Below are positions 34,226-41,803 of a stretch of 64,000 bases of DNA, piece by piece. The position numbers and the translations under genes are program-made. Numbering within the stretch: the stretch's first letter is position 1; every line of letters starts with the position of its first letter. The stretch is taken from the NCBI GenBank assembly GCA_017848965.1, contig JAFIHA010000052.1, positions 83,470-147,469 of the forward strand, written 5' to 3'. The stretch is from Dechloromonas aromatica (nom. nud.). Its GTDB lineage: Bacteria; Pseudomonadota; Gammaproteobacteria; Burkholderiales; Rhodocyclaceae. Below the pieces are notes generated by a model that was not told the origin of the DNA, ran no database searches, and worked only from the letters and a program-made list of their open reading frames with translations.

Positions 34226-36562
34226 TCAGGCCTCCTGCGGCTGGGCGGCGGCCAGGCGGTCCGCCTTGTGGCCCTGCTGGCGCAGGAACCAGATGAAAGC
34301 GGCGGCCATGGCCAGGACGGCGGCGATCCAGCCTGCCGAGACGGCCGGAGCGCGGCTGAAGATGCTCAACTGGTAGGCGATGGTCGCCATGCCGTAGGCG
34401 AGGCCGGTGGTCCAGGCGCCGACGAAGAGGGTCCAGCGCGTGCCGCTTTCGTGGTGGACCGCGGCAATGGCGGCGGTGCAGGGGAAGTAGAGCAGGATGA
34501 AGAGCAGGTAGGCGAAGGCGCCGCCGGCGCCGTCGAAGCGGCTGGCCATGGCGCCGAAGGTGCCGGTGTGAACTTCGTTTTCCTCGGCGAAGGCGGTCGT
34601 GTCGCTGAGGTCGCCGACCGCGATGCCGAGCGGATCGGCCCAGGTGCCGAGGGCGTCGGCGAGATTGACGGGGATGGTGGCGAAGGCAGCAGCGATGGCC
34701 TCGCCAAGCGCGAACGGCGCTTCCTCTGCGGGGGCATCGCCGGTTGCCGCTGCATCGCTTGCGGCGAGTGCGGTGTAGGCGGCGTCGAGGGTGCCGACGA
34801 CCGCTTCCTTGGCCAGCACGCCGGTGAAGATGCCGACGGCGGCCGGCCAGTTGTCGGCGTTCAGGCCGATGGGCGAGAAGGCCGGCGAGATCGTGCGGCC
34901 GATTTCGGCGAGCACCGACTTGTCGCTGTCCTCGTTGCCGTAGCTGCCGTCGGTGCCCAGCGCGTTGAGGAAGTTGAGCACCAGCACCATCGGCACGATG
35001 ATGCGGCCGGCGCGGACGATGAAGCCCTGAAGGCGGTCCCAGGTGTGCAGCAGGATGCCCTTGACGGTCGGCAGGTGATAGGGCGGCAGTTCCATGATGA
35101 AAGGCGTCGCTTCGCCCTTGAGCAGGGTCTTCTTGAGCATCAGTCCGGTCAGCACGGCGACCGCGATGCCGGTCAGATAGAGGGCGAAAACGACGTTCTG
35201 CGCGTTGCTCGGGAAGAAGGCGGCGGCGAACAGGACATAGACCGGCAGGCGGGCGCCGCAGGACATGAAGGGGGCCATGGCGATGGTCATCAGGCGGTCG
35301 CGGCGGTTTTCCAGGGTGCGGGTGGCCATGATCGCCGGCACGTTGCAGCCGAAACCGACGATCAGCGGCACGAAGGACTTGCCGGGCAGACCGACCCAGC
35401 GCATGAAGCGGTCCATGACGAAAGCCGCGCGCGCCATGTAGCCGGAGCCTTCGAGCAGCGACAGGAAGAGGTAGAGGAAGCCGATCACCGGGATGAAGGT
35501 GGCGACCGTCTGGATGCCGCCGCCGATGCCCTTGGCGAGCAGCACGGTGAGCCAGGCCGGGGTGCCGACGGCGCTGAGCCATGCGCCAAAACCGTCGACC
35601 AGCAGCGCGCCGGTGAATTGATCGAAGAAATCGATGAAGGCGCCGCCGATGTTGATGGTGAACATGAACATCAGGTACATCATCAGCAGGAAGATCGGGA
35701 TGCCGAGCACGCGGTTGAGGACGACGCGGTCGATGCGGTCGGTGAGGTCGCGGCTGACCTTGCCGGTGACGCGCACGCAGCCGTTGGCAATGCGATTGGC
35801 GCTGCCGTAGCGGGCATCGGCGAGCAGGATGTCGAGGTCGTCGCCAAACGCGGTGGCGGCCTCGCGCGCCGTCGCGGCGAGCGCCGGGCCGGCTTGTTGG
35901 CGGGCGAGATCGTCGCCTTCGAGCAGGCGGGCGGCGAGCCAGCGCGGCGTCACGCGGGAATCGGCCATTTCGGTGGCGATGCGTTGCGCCAGGCGCTCGA
36001 TCGCCGTTTCCAGCGCGCTGTCGTAGGTGACCAGCCCGTGGCTGAAGGACGGCGCATCGGCAGCCTTGACGATCGCCGTCTTCAGCGCGTCGATCCCGGT
36101 GCCGGCCGAGGCGACCACCGGCACCACCGGGAAGCCGAGCTGGCGGGCGAGGGCGTCGGCATCGACCTGCATGCCCTTGGCGGCGGCAACGTCGGTCATG
36201 TTGAGGACGAGCAGCAACGGCAGGCCCATTTCGGCCAGTTGCGTGGTCAGGTAGAGGTTGCGTTCGAGGTTCGAGGCATCGACGATGTTGATCACCAGAT
36301 CGGCCTCGCCGGTATGGACGAAATCGCGCGCAACGCGCTCGTCGAGCGAAACTTCACGGTCGACGACGTCCAGCGAGTAAGTTCCGGGCAGGTCGATGAC
36401 TTCGACCTGACGACCGGCGTGACGGTATTCGCCGCTCTTCTTCTCGACGGTGACCCCCGGCCAGTTGCCGACCCGTTGCTTGGCACCGGTCAGGGCGTTG
36501 AACAGCGTCGTCTTGCCGCAGTTCGGATTGCCGACCAGGGCGATGGTGATTTCCGGTTTCAT
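34226..36562 (-). CDS. feoB: Ferrous iron transporter FeoB, long type
   Basis: This 778-residue inner-membrane Fe(II) transporter has a G domain (G-N-P-N-C-G-K-T-T, D-L-P-G-T-Y-S-L and L-N-M-T-D) in the first 170 residues. A GDI domain and two Gate repeats follow (E-G-S-G-Y-M-A-R and G-C-N-V-P-A-I-M-A-T-R). The length matches E. coli FeoB. Its ATG overlaps the feoA stop (ATGA). It belongs to the leftward feoA-feoA-feoB-feoC run that continues from tonB-exbBD. Confidence 0.97.
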   Translation of the reverse strand: MKPEITIALVGNPNCGKTTLFNALTGAKQRVGNWPGVTVEKKSGEYRHAGRQVEVIDLPGTYSLDVVDREVSLDERVARDFVHTGEADLVINIVDASNLERNLYLTTQLAEMGLPLLLVLNMTDVAAAKGMQVDADALARQLGFPVVPVVASAGTGIDALKTAIVKAADAPSFSHGLVTYDSALETAIERLAQRIATEMADSRVTPRWLAARLLEGDDLARQQAGPALAATAREAATAFGDDLDILLADARYGSANRIANGCVRVTGKVSRDLTDRIDRVVLNRVLGIPIFLLMMYLMFMFTINIGGAFIDFFDQFTGALLVDGFGAWLSAVGTPAWLTVLLAKGIGGGIQTVATFIPVIGFLYLFLSLLEGSGYMARAAFVMDRFMRWVGLPGKSFVPLIVGFGCNVPAIMATRTLENRRDRLMTIAMAPFMSCGARLPVYVLFAAAFFPSNAQNVVFALYLTGIAVAVLTGLMLKKTLLKGEATPFIMELPPYHLPTVKGILLHTWDRLQGFIVRAGRIIVPMVLVLNFLNALGTDGSYGNEDSDKSVLAEIGRTISPAFSPIGLNADNWPAAVGIFTGVLAKEAVVGTLDAAYTALAASDAAATGDAPAEEAPFALGEAIAAAFATIPVNLADALGTWADPLGIAVGDLSDTTAFAEENEVHTGTFGAMASRFDGAGGAFAYLLFILLYFPCTAAIAAVHHESGTRWTLFVGAWTTGLAYGMATIAYQLSIFSRAPAVSAGWIAAVLAMAAAFIWFLRQQGHKADRLAAAQPQEA

Positions 36563-36792
36563 CCCAGTTTCTCCACGTTCAGTCCGGCCGCTTCTTCCTT
36601 GCGCAGCGAAAGCTGGCAGCCACGCACCTTGAGTTCGACCGGGTCGCCCATCGGCGCCACCCGCGTGATGCTGATCTCGACGCCGGGCGTCAGCCCCATG
36701 CTGAGCAGCTTGCGGCGGTAGGCACCGCCGGCTTCGCCGTAACCGATCACCCTGGCGTGATCGCCGATCTGGAGTTCGCCCAGTGTTGTCAT
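36559..36792 (-). CDS. feoA: FeoA protein (second copy in operon)
   Basis: This 77-residue cytosolic SH3-like protein has G-E-L-Q-I-G-D-H-A-R-V, R-K-L-L-S-M-G-L-T-P-G and the C-terminal L-S-L-R-K-E-E-A. It is directly coupled to feoB. This copy looks the most canonical of the three FeoA proteins in the window. Confidence 0.95.
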   Translation of the reverse strand: MTTLGELQIGDHARVIGYGEAGGAYRRKLLSMGLTPGVEISITRVAPMGDPVELKVRGCQLSLRKEEAAGLNVEKLG

Positions 36793-36814
36793 TTTCCTGC
36801 TCCCTGTTTGTCTG

Positions 36815-37057
36815 TCAGGCCCCGGCCAGCGGGGCGACCATGATCTTGTGCGCCATGCCGCAGCCCAGCGCGAAACGCGTTTCGCCGCGCGTCACCACGA
36901 CGCCGCCGCCTTCGTGTTGGCGGACCAGCAGTTCGGCGCCGATGTTGAGCCCCATCTCGGTCAGGCGGCGGTCCAGTCCCGCGCCGCCTTTCAGGGAAAC
37001 CACCTGGACCCGCAGGCCGGGGTTGGCCATGCTGAGCGGAAAGGACTTGGCATGCAT
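36815..37057 (-). CDS. feoA: FeoA protein (first copy in operon)
   Basis: This 80-residue FeoA-fold protein has V-V-S-L-K-G-G-A-G-L-D-R-R-L-T-E-M-G-L and L-V-R-Q-H-E-G-G-G-V-V-V. The ATG at 37057 follows GAGGAG and gives the expected N-terminus; the upstream open frame is not FeoA-like. It precedes the canonical feoA by 22 bp. Tandem FeoA genes are common in betaproteobacteria. Confidence 0.93.
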   Translation of the reverse strand: MHAKSFPLSMANPGLRVQVVSLKGGAGLDRRLTEMGLNIGAELLVRQHEGGGVVVTRGETRFALGCGMAHKIMVAPLAGA

Positions 37058-37085
37058 GCGTTTCTCCTCGAATTGAATGGTGGTG

Positions 37086-37808
37086 TCAGAATTCCCAGGC
37101 CACGCCGACCTGGCCGAAGTTGCGTTCGCTGCCCCGGCCGACGGCGCCGGAGACCTTGAGCCCGTCAACGATCTCGTAGCGCAGGCCGATCGCCTTGTCC
37201 GGGCGGGCGTGTTCCTCGCCGAAGATTTCCATCGTCAGCTGCAGTCGGTCGAGCAGCGGATATTCGTAGCCGATCCCCCAGGTGCCGAGGGTTTCCGATT
37301 CGCCCTGGGCGCGGGTGCGGGCGCTGCCCAGATTGAGGTGCAGGACCCGGCCACCTTCCCAACGGTAGGAAGCGAGGCCGCTGACCGACCAGCTACGCTC
37401 GGTGAATTTCTCCGGCGTCTCGCGGTCGTGGATGCGGGTACGGCCGACATCGACGCGCGCACCGAGCGACCAGCCGGTGTCGTTCTGGTAGGGCACCCAC
37501 TTGGCGCCGAAGCCGACGCCGCGCGCCCGGCTGTCCGGGTCGGTGGCATGATCGGTGGCACGGGCGAGGCCGATTTCCATTTCCAGATGCTCGATGAAAC
37601 TGAAGCCGAACAGCGCTTCGGCGCTGCGTTCGCGGTCGTCCTTGCCGAGCACGCCTTCGATCTTCATGTCGCCCTTGGCGAGGGTGCCGGCGTCATCGAC
37701 GTTCATCGGTCCTTCGGCATGCGCCGGGGCAGTGATCAGGAATGCGGAGGCAGCTAGGAGAGTGAACCTGGCTGGGCTTTTTAGTAAAGCTTGGCTGGGG
37801 GTCTTCAT
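37086..37808 (-). CDS. Outer-membrane beta-barrel-like protein in the tonB-feo operon
   Basis: This 240-residue protein has a signal peptide ending P-A-H-A-E. Alternating amphipathic strands follow (I-E-G-V-L-G-K-D-D-R-E-R-S-A-E-A-L-F), and the protein ends with an aromatic residue (V-A-W-E-F), all suggesting a small barrel of about ten strands. It is located between exbD and feoA with 41-bp and 28-bp gaps, so it is part of the same operon. A role as a ferrous-iron or small-ligand porin is a guess from context. The first codons contain a CCAGCC-type double motif. Confidence 0.7.
   Translation of the reverse strand: MKTPSQALLKSPARFTLLAASAFLITAPAHAEGPMNVDDAGTLAKGDMKIEGVLGKDDRERSAEALFGFSFIEHLEMEIGLARATDHATDPDSRARGVGFGAKWVPYQNDTGWSLGARVDVGRTRIHDRETPEKFTERSWSVSGLASYRWEGGRVLHLNLGSARTRAQGESETLGTWGIGYEYPLLDRLQLTMEIFGEEHARPDKAIGLRYEIVDGLKVSGAVGRGSERNFGQVGVAWEF
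37767..37798 (-). other. CCAGCC element 4 (inside the omp start region)
   Basis: On the sense strand CCAGCCAAGC is followed after 11 bases by GCCCAGCCAGG, within codons 4-14 of the outer-membrane protein gene. No other start codon is available, so this copy overlaps coding sequence. Confidence 0.35.
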
Positions 37809-37849
37809 GGTGGATTTCCGATGTTTTCGGCTAAGTGGGGAAGCGAGGG

Positions 37850-38275
37850 TTAGGGGTTGGATATTCCGGGTTGGGTGACGAAGCCGATCTTGCCGAGGCC
37901 GGCGCGGCGCGCTGCGCTCATGGTTTCGGCAACGCTTTCGTAGCGGCTGTCGCGGTCGGCCTTGAGGTGCAGTTCGACGTTCGCGTCCTGGGCGACGGCC
38001 TCGCGGAAGCGGCTTTCCAGCGCCGTTGGTTCAATCGCCTCGCTGCCGATGAAGATGCGGTTGTCGGCGGTGATCGAGACCTGCAGGGTCATCGGTTTTT
38101 CCGGCGTCGGTGTGCTTGAGGCACGCGGCAGATCGACCTTGACCGAATGGGTCATCAGCGGCGCGGTGATCATGAAGATGATCAGCAGCACCAGCATCAC
38201 GTCGACCAGCGGCGTCATGTTGATCTCGGCGGTCGGCATCTGGCTGCCGGTACCGTTGAAGCTGCCCATTGCCAT
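37850..38275 (-). CDS. exbD: Biopolymer transport protein ExbD
   Basis: This 141-residue inner-membrane protein has one N-terminal helix containing the energy-coupling Asp (M-T-P-L-V-D-V-M-L-V-L-L) and a periplasmic domain. With ExbB it forms the proton-driven motor for TonB. The ATG at 38275 was chosen because the upstream 54 codons are an antisense-like extension. It follows exbB by 1 bp. Confidence 0.96.
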   Translation of the reverse strand: MAMGSFNGTGSQMPTAEINMTPLVDVMLVLLIIFMITAPLMTHSVKVDLPRASSTPTPEKPMTLQVSITADNRIFIGSEAIEPTALESRFREAVAQDANVELHLKADRDSRYESVAETMSAARRAGLGKIGFVTQPGISNP

Positions 38276-38276
38276 G

Positions 38277-39023
38277 TCATGCCCCTTCCGTTGCGGCGCG
38301 GGCGCGCATCGGGTGGATCTGGGCGCTGTTGGCGACCAGCGGCTTGCCGACCGTGAAGAAGGCATGCAGATCATGGGCGAAGGCGTCGAGGTCGGCAAGG
38401 ATGACGCGATTGACACGGGTGAAGGTGTTGTAGGCAAAAACGGCCGGCAGCGCGACGGCGAGGCCGGCGGCGGTCATGATCAGCGCCTCGCCGACCGGGC
38501 CGGCGATCTTTTCCAGCGCCGCCTGGCCGCTCATGCCGATCGCCACCAGCGCATGGTAGATGCCCCAGACGGTGCCGAAGAGGCCGACGAAAGGCGCGGT
38601 GGCACCGGTCGTGGCGAGGAAGGTGAGGCCGTTCTCCATGCTCGCCTGGGTGGTCGACAACTGCTGGCGCAGCGCGCGTTCCATCTGCTCGGCGGGGTCG
38701 AAGCGGGACGACAGGCGGCCGCTCATGCCTTCGCAATCCCGGTTGCAGCAATTGGCCTGGGTGGCGAGTTGGGCGTAGGGACTGTCTGCGCCCGCCTCGC
38801 GCAGCTTGTCAATGCCGTCGCTGACGGTCGGCGCGGCCCAGAAGGCGCTGACGGCGCGGGCCGCCTTGCGCATGCGCCACCAGTCCCAGGCCTTGGCCAG
38901 GATCAGGTACCAGCTGGCCACCGACATGACGACGATCAGTACCGCGACCGAATGCGATACGACGTCGCCCTGGGACCACAGATGGGCGAGGCCAAAGGCG
39001 TTTTCCTGAACGGTTTCCTGCAT
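38277..39023 (-). CDS. exbB: Biopolymer transport protein ExbB
   Basis: This 248-residue MotA/TolQ/ExbB protein has helices at about residues 25-45, 140-160 and 180-205, with the signature G-L-F-G-T-V-W-G-I-Y and P-V-G-E-A-L-I-M-T-A-A-G-L. It is the stator subunit powering TonB. An unusual cysteine cluster N-C-C-N-R-D-C lies in the cytosolic loop (C92, C93, C97) and has no equivalent in E. coli ExbB as far as I recall. It is 2 bp from tonB. Confidence 0.96.
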   Translation of the reverse strand: MQETVQENAFGLAHLWSQGDVVSHSVAVLIVVMSVASWYLILAKAWDWWRMRKAARAVSAFWAAPTVSDGIDKLREAGADSPYAQLATQANCCNRDCEGMSGRLSSRFDPAEQMERALRQQLSTTQASMENGLTFLATTGATAPFVGLFGTVWGIYHALVAIGMSGQAALEKIAGPVGEALIMTAAGLAVALPAVFAYNTFTRVNRVILADLDAFAHDLHAFFTVGKPLVANSAQIHPMRARAATEGA

Positions 39024-39025
39024 GC

Positions 39026-39667
39026 TTATTGCTCCAGTTTGAAGATGATGGGGACCAGGACCCAGCTCTGAACGGCGACATCGCCGCGTTTGGCCGGTAT
39101 GAATTTCCAGTTGCGCACGGTTTTCAGCGCCGATTCGTCGAGGCGGTTGCTGCCCGATGAGGTGCGGACCTCGACCGAATCGGCAGTGCCTTGCGGATTG
39201 ACGGAGACGCGCAGGATTACCTTGCCTTCCTCGCCCATGCGCCGGGCCAACGGCGGATAGGGGGGCGGTGGGTTGCGCAGGTAATCGGCATCAAAGCGGG
39301 CCTGGCTGACCGCCGGCGCGGCGGGGGCGGGAGGCGTCGGTTCGACGGGCAGCGGCGGGGCGACTGGTGCCTGCTCGGCCGGAGCCTGGCTGCTTGTGGT
39401 TTCGAGGACGGGAGCCGGTGTTTTTGGCGTTGGTAACGGTTTTTGCCGGACCGGCTCGGGTTTGGCCACCGGCAGCGGTTTGGCTTGTGGTTCGGCTTCG
39501 ATCTGCGGCGCCGGCAGCAAATCGACGACCAAGGGCATTTCCATGATCTGCGGGGCGATGGTTTTTGCTGCCAGGACTGCTAGCAGGATGCCGGCATGCA
39601 GACCAATGACGACAGTCAGTAAACCGCTGCGCCGGGCCGTCGAGGGATGATGAAGTGTGTAGCTCAT
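39026..39667 (-). CDS. tonB: TonB energy transducer
   Basis: This 213-residue protein has an N-terminal transmembrane anchor (residues about 15-36), a Pro/Lys/Glu-rich periplasmic spacer and a C-terminal TonB domain. The latter has P-P-Y-P-P-L-A-R-R-M-G-E-E-G-K-V and L-D-E-S-A-L-K-T-V-R-N-W-K-F-I-P. It links the ExbBD motor to outer-membrane receptors. The ATG at 39667 leaves a 100-bp leader after hemP that contains a variant CCAGCC element. Confidence 0.97.
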   Translation of the reverse strand: MSYTLHHPSTARRSGLLTVVIGLHAGILLAVLAAKTIAPQIMEMPLVVDLLPAPQIEAEPQAKPLPVAKPEPVRQKPLPTPKTPAPVLETTSSQAPAEQAPVAPPLPVEPTPPAPAAPAVSQARFDADYLRNPPPPYPPLARRMGEEGKVILRVSVNPQGTADSVEVRTSSGSNRLDESALKTVRNWKFIPAKRGDVAVQSWVLVPIIFKLEQ

Positions 39668-39710
39668 GGCGATGTTCAGGAAGGTCCCGCGCTCGCCCAA
39701 AAAACCCCTT

Positions 39711-39738
39711 GGCTTGCTGGCATCTGGCGCGCTGGCTG
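39711..39738 (-). other. CCAGCC element 5 (tonB leader)
   Basis: On the sense strand CAGCCAGC, then GCCAG, then GCCAGCAAGCC lie 44-71 bp upstream of the tonB ATG. The AAGCC half is at the 3' side here, opposite to the other copies. Confidence 0.35.
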
Positions 39739-39767
39739 TGGGAACGGTTTTTACAACGGAGAGAAAC

Positions 39768-39944
39768 TTATTTGGTCAGGATCAGCTTGTTTTCACGGGT
39801 GACGCGCAGCAGGTAGCGCTGGCCCGCGTGTTCGATTTCGACGGTGTTCGCCCCGCGCAGGATTTCCCCGCTTTCGAGCCGGAGAATGTTGCTGTTGTTC
39901 GGCACGGGGTTCGCTGGCGGTGTGGTCTTGGGTGGGCTGTTCAT
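39768..39944 (-). CDS. hemP: HemP/HmuP-family small protein (58 aa)
   Basis: This 58-residue protein begins M-N-S-P-P-K and ends with the HemP signature R-Y-L-L-R-V-T-R-E-N-K-L-I-L-T-K. In rhizobia and Burkholderia, HemP/HmuP is an iron-responsive regulator of haem uptake genes. It is the first gene of the tonB-exbB-exbD run and has a strong Fur-like box 44 bp upstream. It is short enough to be missed by automated calling. Confidence 0.88.
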   Translation of the reverse strand: MNSPPKTTPPANPVPNNSNILRLESGEILRGANTVEIEHAGQRYLLRVTRENKLILTK

Positions 39945-39987
39945 TTTGGTGTTGCGCGTTCCGAAGGCGATGAGCGAATTCTATCGA

Positions 39988-40012
39988 AATGGGAACGATT
40001 GTCAATAACATT
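39988..40012 (-). promoter_or_regulatory. Fur-like box(es) upstream of hemP-tonB
   Basis: AATGGGAACGATTGTCAAT is followed by an overlapping AACATT half-site, giving two overlapping Fur-like matches 44-68 bp upstream of the hemP ATG. Confidence 0.75.
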
Positions 40013-40027
40013 CGTTTCTGCGTCTTC

Positions 40028-41281
40028 TCAGTTTTCCATCGCCTCGTCGAGTCCCCGGCCGAAACTGCTGACGCCGGTGTTGCGCACGAACACGCAGCGT
40101 TTGCCGGTGCGCTTGCATTGTTCCTTGACCCGCCAGTAAGCGTTGTGACTGATGCAGCCAGCCTGGCAGATGACGAGGTCGGCGGCGGTCAGGGCGCCAT
40201 CGATGCGGTGCAGGCTTTCTTCCAGCCCGCCGTCGTGGTGGATGAAGCGGCCGCCGGACTGTTCGACCAGATGACGGTAGGCCTCCACCATGCCGGCGCG
40301 GCCGCCGACGCAGAGCACGCATTTGCCGGACAGGCGTTCGCCGGTCTGCTCGGGACGCATTCCTCCTTCTTCGGGTGCTTCGTCGTGTGGGCTCAACTGG
40401 GCAATCATTTCTTCCGCGGTCTGCAGTTGTTCCCGCAGGCGGCGAAGTTCGGTCTTTTGGCTTGCGGCTTCTGCCGCCAGCGCCTGGTTGCGCGCTTCGG
40501 CATCGGCGGCGCGCCGCAGCAGGGATTGCCTTTCCCGAAGTTCCGGCAGGCTGTTGCGTAATTCCTCGTACTGGCCGGTCAATTGGGCGAAACGGGCGGC
40601 GCTGCCGGCCAGTTCGGCGCGCAGCTCGACGATGCGCTGGGCGAGCGATTGCGTTTCGGCCGACCGCTCGGCGCGCAATGCTTCGTTCTCTTGGCGGGCT
40701 TTTTCCAGTTGGCGGCGCAATTCGCTGATTTCGTCACGCTGCTGTTTCAGCGTTCTCAGGTCGGCCCGGTTACCGCTGCCGATCTGGTGCTGGATCATGT
40801 GGATGTCGGCGTAGACCTCATGTTCCAGCGTCGCATCGCAGGCCGGATGGCTCAGTGTTGCCCACAGGGCGGCCGGGATGCCGTTGCCGGCGGCGACTTC
40901 GGCACGCCACAGCGCGCCCAGCGCGGCGTTGTCGCGGGCTGCCGAGAATTTCCGGACGGTCAGCGGATAGCGTTTTTCCAGCTGTTTGTGCAGCAGTTCG
41001 GCAACCGTCGAGCGTGATTCGCAGGCGCCGACCGCGGTCGTGTGCAGCACGAAATCGCTGGTGTCGCGGGGAAAGTCCAGGACCTTCTTCAACAGGCCGC
41101 GCAATTCGGCGACTTCGAAACAGGTGCCGATTACCGGACAGTGGCATTTGTGCGACAGCTCCCACAGTTTCCGGCGGCGAGTCGATGCCGGTGCGGAAAT
41201 ATCCTTTGCCGGCACCGGTTTGATGGCCATAGGGCTGGCGCTGAAACTGCCGCCGACGACGTGATACGGGAAGGTGCTCAT
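40028..41281 (-). CDS. DUF2325 protein with long coiled coil
   Basis: This 417-residue cytosolic protein has an N-terminal domain with H-K-C-H-C-P-V-I-G-T-C, a helical region, a coiled coil at about residues 185-310 rich in E-L-R-R-Q-L heptads, and a C-terminal DUF2325 domain at about 325-415. That domain has C-V-L-C-V-G-G-R and L-I-C-Q-A-G-C-I-S-H-N-A-Y-W. The domain is cysteine-rich and may bind metal or a cluster. The function is unknown. It lies in the leftward run after fumC and the 123-residue coiled-coil gene, and upstream of the hemP Fur box. The N-terminal ATG at 41281 gives the plausible start. Confidence 0.85.
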   Translation of the reverse strand: MSTFPYHVVGGSFSASPMAIKPVPAKDISAPASTRRRKLWELSHKCHCPVIGTCFEVAELRGLLKKVLDFPRDTSDFVLHTTAVGACESRSTVAELLHKQLEKRYPLTVRKFSAARDNAALGALWRAEVAAGNGIPAALWATLSHPACDATLEHEVYADIHMIQHQIGSGNRADLRTLKQQRDEISELRRQLEKARQENEALRAERSAETQSLAQRIVELRAELAGSAARFAQLTGQYEELRNSLPELRERQSLLRRAADAEARNQALAAEAASQKTELRRLREQLQTAEEMIAQLSPHDEAPEEGGMRPEQTGERLSGKCVLCVGGRAGMVEAYRHLVEQSGGRFIHHDGGLEESLHRIDGALTAADLVICQAGCISHNAYWRVKEQCKRTGKRCVFVRNTGVSSFGRGLDEAMEN

Positions 41282-41430
41282 GTTCTGCCTCCGGGGTATC
41301 CGCAATGCTTCGAGACTTGCGGGGTTTCTGGATCGATGAAGGGAAACCCTGTGCTGTTGCGTAGCGCGGCCTCCGGATCAGCGGGCTGACGCTACTGCGC
41401 AGGTGATGTTGGCCAGAATGGCGAGCGACG

Positions 41431-41802
41431 TTATGAGGTGCTGACTTCATCTTTGGCGTGCGGGCAGGGCCGGCCGTCGAGACGGCACTGATCGCGCTCG
41501 TCGCGCCACTGCTGATCGAGGCTCAGGCAGCCGGTGCGGCAAAGCAGTTCGCTGGCTTCATGGTGGCCGAACTGCTGGCGCAGGCCGGCGTTTTCTTCCT
41601 CGCAGCGGCGCAGTTCGGCGTGCAGTCGCCGGTTGCCGGCTTCGAGGTCGGCGATGCGTTGCTGTAGTTCCGTGATCAGCCGCGTGCAGCGTTGCTGGAC
41701 CCGGCCGAGGTGGCGCAGCAGTGTGACATTTTCGCCAGCGGCCGCGGTGCAGGCCGGTGGCGGGCCAGGCTGACCGATGACGAAGAGTTCGCGCAGTTGC
41801 AT
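41431..41802 (-). CDS. Coiled-coil protein with a DUF2325-like cysteine tail (123 aa)
   Basis: This 123-residue protein starts 1 bp after fumC. A coiled coil (L-Q-Q-R-I-A-D-L-E-A-G-N-R) is followed by L-L-C-R-T-G-C-L-S-L-D-Q-Q-W and C-R-L-D-G-R-P-C. This parallels L-I-C-Q-A-G-C-I-S-H-N-A-Y-W and C-K-R-T-G-K-R-C of the neighbouring DUF2325 protein. It looks like a shortened relative lacking the Rossmann-like core. The function is unknown. The position matches the small unknown genes that accompany iron-regulated fumC in pseudomonads. Confidence 0.75.
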   Translation of the reverse strand: MQLRELFVIGQPGPPPACTAAAGENVTLLRHLGRVQQRCTRLITELQQRIADLEAGNRRLHAELRRCEEENAGLRQQFGHHEASELLCRTGCLSLDQQWRDERDQCRLDGRPCPHAKDEVSTS

Positions 41803-41803
41803 G

